DNA of 64,000 bases, taken from positions 186,001 to 250,000 of the forward strand of contig NZ_QMEW01000001.1 of the NCBI RefSeq assembly GCF_003284965.1. The letters are read 5' to 3'. Shown here in pieces: positions 1 to 7,918 of this stretch; the stretch's first letter is position 1, and every line of letters starts with the position of its first letter. Source of the DNA: Mycolicibacterium sp. GF69 (GTDB taxonomy: Bacteria > Actinomycetota > Actinomycetes > Mycobacteriales > Mycobacteriaceae). Position numbers and translations under genes: made by a program. Under the pieces are notes generated by a model that worked only from the letters and a program-made list of their open reading frames with translations, searched no databases and had not been told where the DNA came from.

Positions 1-73
1 CGGGATCGCCACCCTCCAGTACCGCGACGACGGAGTTGGTGGTCCCGAGGTCGATTCCGACCGCACGAGCCAT
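1..73 (-). CDS. dnaK: Chaperone DnaK (Hsp70), N-terminal 24 codons only, cut by window edge
   Basis: The reverse strand reads [20 protein letters not shown], the invariant first actin-fold phosphate loop of DnaK, so the gene runs leftward out of the window. DnaK is the cytosolic ATP-dependent folding chaperone working with GrpE and DnaJ. The ATG at 71-73 is preceded by a strong AGGAGG ribosome site about 8 bases upstream. Three HAIR-like repeats lie further upstream, as expected for the HspR-controlled dnaK-grpE-dnaJ-hspR operon of mycobacteria. Only the start is visible, so completeness cannot be judged. Confidence 0.96.
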   Translation of the reverse strand, partial: MARAVGIDLGTTNSVVAVLEGGDP

Positions 74-106
74 AGTTTGTTCCTCCTGATTAGTCCTGCT
101 AGGGGT

Positions 107-206
107 CACGAGTGCGCTGCACTCATCCGAACTGAGTGCACCGCACTCAAGCCTGCGCCGAGCAACCCTATCCTGTCAACCCAGACTTGAGTCCACTGCA
201 CTCAAC
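107..206 (-). promoter_or_regulatory. Three HAIR-type HspR operators upstream of dnaK
   Basis: The HAIR consensus is CTTGAGT-N7-ACTCAAG. The copy at 186-206 has a perfect left half and one mismatch in the right half. The copy at 131-151 has a perfect right half and a 5/7 left half. The copy at 107-127 is weaker (CACGAGT and ACTCATC). All three keep the 7-base spacer. HspR represses dnaK operons through such sites in actinobacteria, so heat-inducible control of the leftward dnaK operon is inferred. Confidence 0.85.
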
Positions 207-372
207 TGTCGAAGGGTTCAACGGGGTCAGCGTGCCATTTGTTCCCGAGGCCCGGCGCTCCCGATCACTGCCGGTTACTAGCCGATCAGGCCGTCAATCG
301 TCGCGGTGAGCGCAACGAATCAACAGCGAGAGCTTCCCGTGACATTTCGGTGTCACACCGGAGTCACACTGA

Positions 373-543
373 TCTCGTGCCCACGGGCACCATCGCCTTC
401 CTCCCGTCGATCTCATCATCGCCGCGCTGGGGGATCGGCACGGCGTCGGAGTGCTGCACTACGACCACGACTACGACATCCTCGCCGCGAAGACCGACCT
501 TCGATTCGCGAGTGTTTGGCTGGCGAGGCGTGGCAGCCTTTGA
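373..543 (+). pseudogene. Remnant of a VapC-type PIN-domain toxin, C-terminal part
   Basis: After an in-frame TGA at 370-372 the frame reads a PIN-domain C-terminus ending at the TGA at 541-543. It contains VDLIIAALGDRHGVGVLHYD followed by HDYDILAAK and a terminal ARRGSL. This resembles the end of VapC ribonuclease toxins: an acidic PPVDLxIAA segment, HGVxVLHYDxDYD, and a WxxxRGSL tail. The N-terminal half with the first catalytic Asp is absent, no plausible start codon is present, and no VapB antitoxin is seen upstream. I therefore call it a decayed toxin gene. The identification rests on motif recognition only. Confidence 0.7.
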
Positions 544-842
544 CCGTTCGCGTCTGATCACCGCTGAGGATTCCGACACGTCAGTGCGGATTAGCGACCG
601 ACACGGTACTGAGAAACCCCAGGCCACCGGCGCGGTCCAGCGACAAGTTCGATGAGTTCCTTCTGTCATTGCCCCTAGGGGGTTGGACGCGGCTTGCCGG
701 TCGCCGGTTGTGTTGGCACCACAAGAACAACCCGGAGTTTCGTCCAGTCGCGACGAGCGAGTGCGCTGAGCGGGTAGCTAACTTCTGGTCAGACAGTGCG
801 GTGATGACGAACCACCTGCCGCAGCGAAAGACGAAGAGGACG
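544..842. other. Intergenic stretch with nothing recognised
   Basis: Between the VapC remnant and the hydrolase I see no convincing coding frame, RNA gene or repeat apart from a short CCCCTAGGGG palindrome at 671-680. A longer in-frame extension of the hydrolase to 669 is possible, but it has no ribosome site and does not resemble the family's N-terminus. Earlier frames across 239-669 look random. Confidence 0.5.
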
Positions 843-1760
843 ATGGCCATAGCTCCGAGGCGCCGAGCCGGCACATGGCTCACCGCCCACGTGGCGCAGC
901 GCCTGCTACCGCTCATCCGCACGCAGCGCAACTTCCACTTTGCCACCCGCCAGGTCGCAGCTCCGGAGGCTGTCGACGTGCCGACGCGTCACGGAACCGT
1001 CCGGTGTCTGGTCTACCGACCGCATCCAGACGCGCCCCTTGCCGCGGCCAGCCCAGACGGCCCTCCGGTCCACTTGCATTTGCATGGCGGCGCATTCATC
1101 GTGCGCAGACCGCGGCAAGAGGAGTACATCGCGCAATTCATCGCCTCAGAGGTCGGTGCGGTGGTCGTGCTCGCTGACTACGCGACGGCGCCCCAATCTC
1201 GATATCCGGTGGCCGAACACCAATGCTTCGATGTCGCGCGGTGGCTGCGCACCGAGAATGCCGTACGCGGATGGGATACCTCTCGAATGTCGGTGTCTGG
1301 CGCAAGTGCGGGGGCGAAGCTCGCGCTCAACGTATGCCAGCAGGCACACGCTGGCGGCGAATTCGCCCTGTGCGCCGCGGTTTTGGCCTTCCCCGTCGTC
1401 GACCTCTCCCGCACCGATCGAACGTCTGCTAAGAGACACCCACGAATCTCACCACTGATCCAGCGCCTCGCCATCGATGCCTACGTCGTCGACCCCTGCC
1501 TCCGCCACCAGCCGCTGGCATCCCCTGTGTTCGACGCCGGCCTGCCGGACGCCCTGCCGCCCACGCTGATCATGACTGGGGAACTCGATACCCTTGGCCC
1601 CGAAGGCGACGCTCTCGCAGCACAATTGGCCCGCAGCGGTGTCGCGACCACCCACTACCGCTTCTCGGCCACGGACCACGGGTTCACGAAGTCGGAAACC
1701 GCGACCGCCCACGCGGCGATGAAACTCATTGGCGCCCACCTCGTCCGGTACTTGGCGTGA
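843..1760 (+). CDS. Alpha/beta hydrolase, hormone-sensitive-lipase (esterase) family
   Basis: This 305-residue protein has the HSL/Abhydrolase_3 layout: oxyanion-hole HGGA at 81-84, nucleophile elbow SGASAGAK with Ser155, acid Asp249 in LDTLG and His279 in TDHGF. It should hydrolyse short or medium acyl esters in the cytosol; the substrate is unknown. The elbow is GASAG rather than the usual GDSAG, an atypical Asp-to-Ala change. The ATG at 843 follows a close GAAGAGG. An in-frame ATG at 804 and a start at 669 are alternatives with weaker signals. The gene stands alone, with the SDR gene 143 bases downstream. Confidence 0.85.
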   Translation: MAIAPRRRAGTWLTAHVAQRLLPLIRTQRNFHFATRQVAAPEAVDVPTRHGTVRCLVYRPHPDAPLAAASPDGPPVHLHLHGGAFIVRRPRQEEYIAQFIASEVGAVVVLADYATAPQSRYPVAEHQCFDVARWLRTENAVRGWDTSRMSVSGASAGAKLALNVCQQAHAGGEFALCAAVLAFPVVDLSRTDRTSAKRHPRISPLIQRLAIDAYVVDPCLRHQPLASPVFDAGLPDALPPTLIMTGELDTLGPEGDALAAQLARSGVATTHYRFSATDHGFTKSETATAHAAMKLIGAHLVRYLA

Positions 1761-1903
1761 GCTGTCGCTGCGAAACAACGAACGACCAACATGTTGGCGC
1801 ATTCGGACGAGCAATCCGCCGCGATGCCGTCCTAGCTTTGTTCCTTGTACAACGCCGCCTATTCGGTGCTGCGCGAAATGACTAGACGAGTGTGAGGATT
1901 CGA

Positions 1904-2704
1904 ATGCAACTGAAGGGTCGACGCGCTCTGGTCACCGGCGCGACGGGAGGGATCGGTCAAGCCATCGCGCGCGAGCTGGCGTCGCGGGGATGCGCGGTGA
2001 CGATCACCGGTCGGCGCGAGTCGGAGTTAGAGCGATTGGTCGGCGAGCTCGGTCCGCCTGCCCGAGGGTTCACCGCCGACCTCACCAACCTTGACGAGGT
2101 GCGCGAAGTGATGGACCGCGCAGGGCCGGTGGATGTGCTCGTCGCCAATGCCGGCGTCGGCATCCCGCACGATCTCGCGATGTTGAGCGACGTCGAGATC
2201 GAGGAGGCGATCCGGATCAACCTGCTGGCTCCGGCGGCTCTGGCGCGCGCGGCGCTGGCCCCGATGAAACAGCGTGGGCGGGGACACATCGTGTTCATCT
2301 CATCGGGAGCGGGACTGATCGCGACACCCGGCAACGGCACCGTGTACACCGCCACCAAGTGGGGGCTGCGCGGGCTCGGTCTTGCCTTACGCCAGGAGTT
2401 GCACGGCACACGCGTGGGTGTCTCCACGATCTTTCCCGGGCCCATCCGCGATGCCGGGATGCTGGCGGACACCGGGGTCACCCTGCCCCGCGGGTTCAGT
2501 ACGAGTTCGCCACAGGATGTCGCGCGCGCGGTGGTCCGGGCGATCGAGCACGACAAACCGGAGACGACGGTCGCGTCGGCCAGTGTGCGCCTCCTCGTCG
2601 CGGTCGGCGCCGTCGCGCCGGTCCTGATTGGCGAACTCGCCCGGCTGGCCGGAGTGGGACGCGTCCGCGACGCAATGCTTCGGGGCAGCGAGGCCGCGCG
2701 ATAA
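1904..2704 (+). CDS. Short-chain dehydrogenase/reductase (SDR)
   Basis: This 266-residue classical SDR has the NAD(P)-binding TGATGGIG at 11-18, NAG at 82-84, a Ser at 133-134 and the catalytic YTATK with Tyr148 and Lys152. GRR after the second strand (36-38) suggests NADPH preference. It should oxidise or reduce a hydroxyl/keto group on an unknown substrate. The ATG at 1904 is chosen over the GTG at 1892 because AGGA lies about 6 bases before it. The C-terminus is Ala/Arg rich and extends a little beyond the core fold. It is convergent with the PucR-type gene, 16 bases apart. Confidence 0.9.
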   Translation: MQLKGRRALVTGATGGIGQAIARELASRGCAVTITGRRESELERLVGELGPPARGFTADLTNLDEVREVMDRAGPVDVLVANAGVGIPHDLAMLSDVEIEEAIRINLLAPAALARAALAPMKQRGRGHIVFISSGAGLIATPGNGTVYTATKWGLRGLGLALRQELHGTRVGVSTIFPGPIRDAGMLADTGVTLPRGFSTSSPQDVARAVVRAIEHDKPETTVASASVRLLVAVGAVAPVLIGELARLAGVGRVRDAMLRGSEAAR

Positions 2705-2720
2705 CCCGGGCGTGCTGACG

Positions 2721-4046
2721 CTAGTTGGCCGGCCGCAGCGAACCGGCGTCGGTGAGAGCCGCTGCCGCGGAGCCGGGCAGCTCGGCGACCAGTTCGGCCA
2801 GCGCCAGGGCGGCGCGCAGTTCGAGGGTGCGCTTGTCCAACGATCGGCCCAGCAGCTCCTCGGCCTGGCGGATCCGGTAGGCGACGGTGTTTTCGTGGAC
2901 GTGGAGCCGCTTGGCGGTTCGTCCGCGGCTGCAGTTCTCGTCGAGGTAGGTCCGTAGCGTGGCCGCCAGCCGGCGGGTGGTCTCGTCCGTCGACCCCAAG
3001 CGGCCCAGCTCGCGTCGCACGAAAACCCCGGCCTGTTGGATGTCGACGGTGGCGAGGGCGCGCAGGGAGACGTTGTGGTAGCGGGTGACGCTGCCCAGGG
3101 GGCGGTTGGTGAGCTGGGCGATTCGCTGGGCTTCGAGGGCCTCGAGATGGCTGGCCCGAAAGCCCGCGATACCGCGCGCGGGTTCACCGATGGCGACTCG
3201 CACGCCGGGCGCCGCGGCAGTCCGAAAACGCAACTCGTCCAGAACTTTTGACGGGACGTCGCTGTGGGAGCCGAGCCAGGCCGCGACCGACAGGATGCCG
3301 AGGCTGTGCACGAGGGGTTTCTGATCGCCGATCATGGCGCCGATGTCACGGATCGCGGCTTCCAGGAGGGCCTGGGTGTTGCGCCCTTCTTCGTGGGATT
3401 CGAGCCAGGCGATCGCGGCGACGTGTACACGGCGTACGTCGTGGCGTAGCCGCCGGCTCGCCACCTCACTGTCGATCGGCCGTCCGGCCAGGATGATGTC
3501 GATGGTCTCGGCCTGGCTCGCTGCGGCGCTGCGCAGCCACCGGTCACGCTCGGCGGTGTACACCTCCTCGACGAGACACAGCGCGGCGTCGACATAGGCG
3601 AACATCCACGCCGAACCCAACTCGGCTGCCAAGTTTCGCTGCTCGGCGTTGCCCGCGTGTGCCTCCAGGATCGCGTTGAAGTGGCGCGCCGTCGCGGCGT
3701 GTGCGAGCCGATAACTGCGCATCAACGTGGTCAGCGGTACGCCGTGCTGCGCGCCGTCTCGGGCGTAGGCGAGAGTCGGCGGGGTCAGCCGCACCGCCTC
3801 GGCGGGATCGGCCCCGGCCTGCAGCACCTCGGCGAAGTCGCGGATGCTGGCTTCGGTGCTCGCGCGGTTCACCTCAAGCGCCTCGGCGCTGGCGAGCAAC
3901 TCGGGCAACCGTTCGCCGGTGTAATCATTCACCGCGCACGAGATCTCACCGGCTCGCTCCGCCAGTTCCGCGGCTGCCGGACACAGCACCGCCGACCACA
4001 CGTGCCGCTGATCATCGCCGCGCACGCCCGTCCAGGCCGGGTCCAT
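2721..4046 (-). CDS. PucR/CdaR-type transcriptional regulator
   Basis: This 441-residue protein has a helical N-terminal region, a central GGDEF-like CdaR-type segment and a C-terminal helix-turn-helix of the PucR_HTH class. The HTH covers roughly the last 60 residues, with the CSRGRTAKRLHVHENTVAYR segment. Such regulators usually activate or repress adjacent catabolic genes. The gene is divergent from the WS/DGAT - acyl-CoA synthetase operon, with 115 bases between the two ATGs, so control of that operon is inferred. The start is the ATG at 4044-4046, which begins MDPAWTG; a longer version to 4163 would overlap the neighbouring start. Confidence 0.87.
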   Translation of the reverse strand: MDPAWTGVRGDDQRHVWSAVLCPAAAELAERAGEISCAVNDYTGERLPELLASAEALEVNRASTEASIRDFAEVLQAGADPAEAVRLTPPTLAYARDGAQHGVPLTTLMRSYRLAHAATARHFNAILEAHAGNAEQRNLAAELGSAWMFAYVDAALCLVEEVYTAERDRWLRSAAASQAETIDIILAGRPIDSEVASRRLRHDVRRVHVAAIAWLESHEEGRNTQALLEAAIRDIGAMIGDQKPLVHSLGILSVAAWLGSHSDVPSKVLDELRFRTAAAPGVRVAIGEPARGIAGFRASHLEALEAQRIAQLTNRPLGSVTRYHNVSLRALATVDIQQAGVFVRRELGRLGSTDETTRRLAATLRTYLDENCSRGRTAKRLHVHENTVAYRIRQAEELLGRSLDKRTLELRAALALAELVAELPGSAAAALTDAGSLRPAN

Positions 4047-4161
4047 GGACTGCACGGTATCGCCGCGTCCCGCCGGCGGTGCGCAAATTCCACAACGACC
4101 GGGCACAACGTTGGCGCACACAGACAAGAGAAGACGGGCGTCCGCGCGCCACGATGCTCGC

Positions 4162-5643
4162 ATGCGACAACTGACCAGCCTCGACGCCCAGTTCCTGGCG
4201 ATGGAGAACGACCGCGTCCAGGGCCACGTCAGCGTCCTCGGGATCTACGACTCCCACACCGCATCGGGCCGACCCCTGGACGCCTCCCTTGTTCGGGACG
4301 TGATCAGCGAACGACTGCACCTGCTGCCCACGTTTCGCTGGCGGCTGGCGCAAGTCCCGTTCGCTCTCGACTACCCGTACTGGGTCGACGACGGCACCTT
4401 CGACGTCGAGTACCACGTCCGCGAGGTCGCGCTGCCCTCGCCAGGTGACGAACGCCAGCTCGCCGAGCAGGTGGCGCGCATCATCGGCCGCCAGCTCGAC
4501 CGGACGCGGCCGCTGTGGGAGGTCTACGTGATCCACGGACTCGAGGACGGCCCCAGAGATGGCGCGGTCGCGGTACTGACGAAGATGCATCACGCCGCCG
4601 TGGACGGCGTCTCCGGCGCCGAGGTGATGAGCATCCTGCTCGATGACACGACCGGGCGCGAGCAGCAACCGGCGCCCGCAGTCATCGCGGAGAGCTTTCC
4701 GTCGGAGGTGGAGATGCTCGGCCGCGGCCTGGTCGGCCTGATGCGTCAGCCGCTCCGGGTCTTGCGTGCCGGACCGACGGCGTTGCCGCATCTCGACGAC
4801 GTTCCGACGATTCGACATCTGCCCGGAGTGCGGGCCATCGCGCGCAGCGGCCGGTTGGTCAAGCGAGCCATGGGGGCCCATACCAATGGCGCGAGCGTGC
4901 AGGGCCGCGCCGTCACGGCGCCGCGGACGCGGTTCCAGGCCCGCGTGTCGCCCCACCGCCGCGTCGCCTTCGCCTCACTGCCGCTGGCCGAGGTCAAAGC
5001 CATCAAGAACACCCTCGGCTGCACGGTCAACGACGTCGTCCTGGCCATCTGTGCCGCCGGGCTGCGGTCCTGGCTGGGTGAACGCGCCGAGCTGCCAGAC
5101 CAACCGCTCGCCAGTTTCATCCCGATGTCCGTGCGCACACCGGAACAGAAGGGCACCTTCGGCAATCGGGTCTCGGTGATGATCACCGAGCTTCCAACCG
5201 ACGAGGCCGATCCCGTTGCGCGCGTGCGCCGCATCAGCGACGCGATGAGCGACGCCAAGGAACGACACCGCGCGTTGCCGGCGTCGTTGCTGCAGGACGC
5301 AAACCACTTCATTCCACCCGCCTTGTTCGCGCAGGCGGCCCGTGCCACGTCCCGGTTGGCGGGCCTGCGCGGCCTGAATCAGCCGGCCAACGTGATGATC
5401 TCGAACGTCCCGGGTCCGTCGACGCCGTTGTATCTGGGTGGCGCCCGCCAACGCGCGCAGTTCCCGGTCTCCGGCGTGCTGGACGGGATCGGCATCAACA
5501 TCACCGTGATGAGCTACCAGGACTCGCTGGAGTTCGGCATCGTCGTCGACCGCGAGCTCGTCGACGACCCGTGGCAGATTCTCGACGCCCTGCGGGCGGG
5601 CCTGGACGAGCTGCGTGACGCCGCAGGGAGGGCGGCGTCGTGA
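4162..5643 (+). CDS. Wax ester synthase / diacylglycerol acyltransferase (WS/DGAT family)
   Basis: This 493-residue protein starts MRQLTSLDAQFLAMEN, the typical mycobacterial triacylglycerol synthase (Tgs) N-terminus. It carries the catalytic HHxxxDG motif as HHAAVDG at 143-149. The conserved N-terminal acyltransferase and C-terminal WES_acyltransf regions are both present, including the NVMISNVPGP segment near 410. The enzyme transfers an acyl group from acyl-CoA to diacylglycerol or a fatty alcohol, making storage lipid at the inner membrane. It is the first gene of an operon with an acyl-CoA synthetase (4-base overlap) and a SnoaL-like protein, downstream of a divergent PucR-type regulator. 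The exact acceptor cannot be read from sequence. Confidence 0.93.
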   Translation: MRQLTSLDAQFLAMENDRVQGHVSVLGIYDSHTASGRPLDASLVRDVISERLHLLPTFRWRLAQVPFALDYPYWVDDGTFDVEYHVREVALPSPGDERQLAEQVARIIGRQLDRTRPLWEVYVIHGLEDGPRDGAVAVLTKMHHAAVDGVSGAEVMSILLDDTTGREQQPAPAVIAESFPSEVEMLGRGLVGLMRQPLRVLRAGPTALPHLDDVPTIRHLPGVRAIARSGRLVKRAMGAHTNGASVQGRAVTAPRTRFQARVSPHRRVAFASLPLAEVKAIKNTLGCTVNDVVLAICAAGLRSWLGERAELPDQPLASFIPMSVRTPEQKGTFGNRVSVMITELPTDEADPVARVRRISDAMSDAKERHRALPASLLQDANHFIPPALFAQAARATSRLAGLRGLNQPANVMISNVPGPSTPLYLGGARQRAQFPVSGVLDGIGINITVMSYQDSLEFGIVVDRELVDDPWQILDALRAGLDELRDAAGRAAS

Positions 5644-7256
5644 CCGCAAACACGGTGAGCAGCAACAGCATGGACGGCTACCCACTCACGCTGACCAGCA
5701 TCGTCGAACGCGCCGAGCGGTTCCACGCCGATCGGGACGTCGTCTCGCGGCGCCCATCGGGAGCGATCGCGCGTACCACCTTCGGCGCCTGCGCAGGCCG
5801 AGCACGGCGCCTGGCCGGCGCGTTGGCGCAGATCGGTGTGCGCGACGGGGACCCGGTGGCCACGCTCCTGTGGAACCAGAGCGAACACCTGGAGCTGTAC
5901 TTCGCGGTTCCAGCCATGGGCGCGGTCATCCACACGCTCAACCCCCGGCTGTTCCCGGAGGAGCTCGCCTATATCGTCGACGACGCCGACGACCACGTGA
6001 TCGTCGTCGACGAGTCGCTGCTGGACGTTTTCGAAAGCTTCCGCGCCGATCGCGATTTCACGCACGTCATCGTCGTCACGCACACCGGCGAGGCCCCCGC
6101 CGGAACGCTGGACTACGAGACCCTGCTGGCGGGCGCCGAGCCCGTCGAGTGGCCCTCGTTAGACGAAAATCACGCGGCGGCGATGTGTTACACCTCGGGC
6201 ACCACCGGCCGGCCGAAAGGTGTCGCGTACTCGCACCGGGCGCTCGCGCTGCACTCGCTCGTCGCGGCGCTGCCCGACCAGCTTGCGGTATCAGCAAGGG
6301 ACACAGTCCTTCCCGTCGTACCGATGTTCCACGCCAACGCCTGGGGCCTACCGTACGCCGCAGCGCTGGCCGGCGCCCGCCTGGTTCTGCCGGGCCCCCG
6401 TCTCGACGCGTCGAGCGTGCTCGACCTGTGCGCCGATGAGAGAGTCACCATGGCGGCGGGGGTGCCGACCGTGTGGATGGAAATGCTCGCGGCGCTCGAT
6501 GCCGGACCGGGCAAGTGGAACTTATCGGAGCTCGACCGGCTGATTGTCGGTGGCGCCGCCGTGCCGCGGTCGATGTTCGAGGGGTTCGACCGCCACGGCC
6601 TCACCGTCATCCAGGCCTGGGGAATGACCGAGACCGCACCTCTGGGCGCGGTCTGCCGCGCGACCGCACGCCTCGATGAGGGCGAGCGCGACGAGCAGTA
6701 CGGCTACCGCACCCGCCAAGGCGTCGCGAGCCCGTTCTTCGACATTCGGGCCCGTGACGACAACGGTGAACTCATCGCGTGGGACGACGCGGCCATCGGT
6801 GAACTCGAGGTGCGCGGCCCCTGGGTGGCGGCGGCCTACCACGGCGGCCGAGGTGCCGACAGTTTCACCGCCGACGGTTGGTTCAGGACCGGCGATGTGG
6901 TGCGCATCGATCCGCACGGCTGTATCCGAATCTGCGACCGCTCAAAGGATTTGGTGAAGTCGGGTGGCGAGTGGATCTCCTCGGTCGACCTCGAAAACCA
7001 GCTCATGTCGCATTCCGCCATCGCGCAGGCCGCCGTGATCGCCATGCCCGATGACCGTTGGGGCGAGCGCCCGCTGGCCGTCGTGGTGCTTCGGGACGGT
7101 GGCCAAGCCACTGCCGACGAACTACGCACCCATCTGGCCCACGAGTTCGCCAGGTGGCAGTTGCCGGACCGCTTCGAGTTCGTGTCGGCGATTCCCTGCA
7201 CCGCCACCGGCAAGTTCAAGAAATCCGAACTGCGAAACCTGTTCACCACGCCCTGA
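5640..7256 (+). CDS. Fatty-acyl-CoA synthetase / acyl-AMP ligase (FadD-like)
   Basis: This 538-residue ANL-superfamily enzyme activates a carboxylic acid with ATP and joins it to CoA. The AMP-binding P-loop YTSGTTGRPKG lies near residue 184. GMTET follows near 328, then GWFRTGDVVRID near 415, and a C-terminal ATGKFKKSEL that supplies the catalytic lysine. The GTG start at 5640 overlaps the stop of the WS/DGAT gene by 4 bases (GTGA), so the two are translationally coupled. It probably supplies acyl-CoA to the acyltransferase. Chain-length preference is unknown; medium- or long-chain is the family norm. Confidence 0.92.
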   Translation: MTANTVSSNSMDGYPLTLTSIVERAERFHADRDVVSRRPSGAIARTTFGACAGRARRLAGALAQIGVRDGDPVATLLWNQSEHLELYFAVPAMGAVIHTLNPRLFPEELAYIVDDADDHVIVVDESLLDVFESFRADRDFTHVIVVTHTGEAPAGTLDYETLLAGAEPVEWPSLDENHAAAMCYTSGTTGRPKGVAYSHRALALHSLVAALPDQLAVSARDTVLPVVPMFHANAWGLPYAAALAGARLVLPGPRLDASSVLDLCADERVTMAAGVPTVWMEMLAALDAGPGKWNLSELDRLIVGGAAVPRSMFEGFDRHGLTVIQAWGMTETAPLGAVCRATARLDEGERDEQYGYRTRQGVASPFFDIRARDDNGELIAWDDAAIGELEVRGPWVAAAYHGGRGADSFTADGWFRTGDVVRIDPHGCIRICDRSKDLVKSGGEWISSVDLENQLMSHSAIAQAAVIAMPDDRWGERPLAVVVLRDGGQATADELRTHLAHEFARWQLPDRFEFVSAIPCTATGKFKKSELRNLFTTP

Positions 7257-7268
7257 AAGGAACCGAAC

Positions 7269-7865
7269 ATGAGCCGCTTCGACATCACCCAGACCAACCG
7301 CGCCGTGGAGCGTCTGATCGAGACCACCGACAACCCGCGTCATCGCTATCTGCTGCACGCCTACAACCGGCACCGTTACCTGGAGATGGCCGGCCGCTAC
7401 GAGGAGATCTTCGCTCCGGACATGACGGTGGAAAAGCCGGTGTACCACTTCAACATGCTCGGCAAGAGCATCACCGTCGAAGGCACCGAGGCGGTCAAGG
7501 CGCTCTACCGGGAATGGAAGGGCACAGCGCAGTGCATCTTCTACTCCGATGACGAGAAGTTGGCCGTCAGCGACGACATGATCGTGTCGACGTCGTTCAT
7601 CTACCAGCAGACGCCTGGACAGATTCTGGTTGCCGAAGGCCTACCGGTCGACCCCGACGCCACCTATCTGGTGAAAACCGCCGAGCACATGATCTGGCCC
7701 TACGACCGGGGCCTGCTGGTCGGTGAAGACGTCTGGGAGTACGACGAATCGGCGCGCGAGGTCATCCAGCTCGACCCCGCCGACGTTCTCACAGTCGAAG
7801 AGTCCGCGAAACTGCTCGATCACCTGATCAAACCACTGCCGGAGCACAATCCGTTTCTCGGGTGA
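7269..7865 (+). CDS. SnoaL/NTF2-like protein of lipid operon
   Basis: This 198-residue protein is rich in Trp, Tyr and charged residues, with an NTF2-like cone-fold pattern (LEMAGRYEEIFAPDMTVEKP then EGTEAVKALYREW). There is no signal peptide or membrane segment. Members of this superfamily act as small cyclases, isomerases or dehydratases, or have no known reaction; the function here is not deducible. It begins 12 bases after the acyl-CoA synthetase behind AAAGGAACC and is the third gene of the WS/DGAT operon. A role in processing the same lipid or alcohol substrate is inferred. Confidence 0.75.
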   Translation: MSRFDITQTNRAVERLIETTDNPRHRYLLHAYNRHRYLEMAGRYEEIFAPDMTVEKPVYHFNMLGKSITVEGTEAVKALYREWKGTAQCIFYSDDEKLAVSDDMIVSTSFIYQQTPGQILVAEGLPVDPDATYLVKTAEHMIWPYDRGLLVGEDVWEYDESAREVIQLDPADVLTVEESAKLLDHLIKPLPEHNPFLG

Positions 7866-7918
7866 GCCCCGCCATGACTCTCTAAGGTGACCACAGCGAA
7901 ACCGGCGAAAGGACGGCA

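Noticed and set aside
239..669. Overlapping short frames after dnaK as possible genes
   Set aside because: No ribosome sites, random-like composition; only the unstarted VapC frame has recognisable content.
671..680. CCCCTAGGGG palindrome as an operator or IniR-like site
   Set aside because: A single short palindrome with no array or nearby promoter logic; also resembles only part of the TTAGGGG unit.
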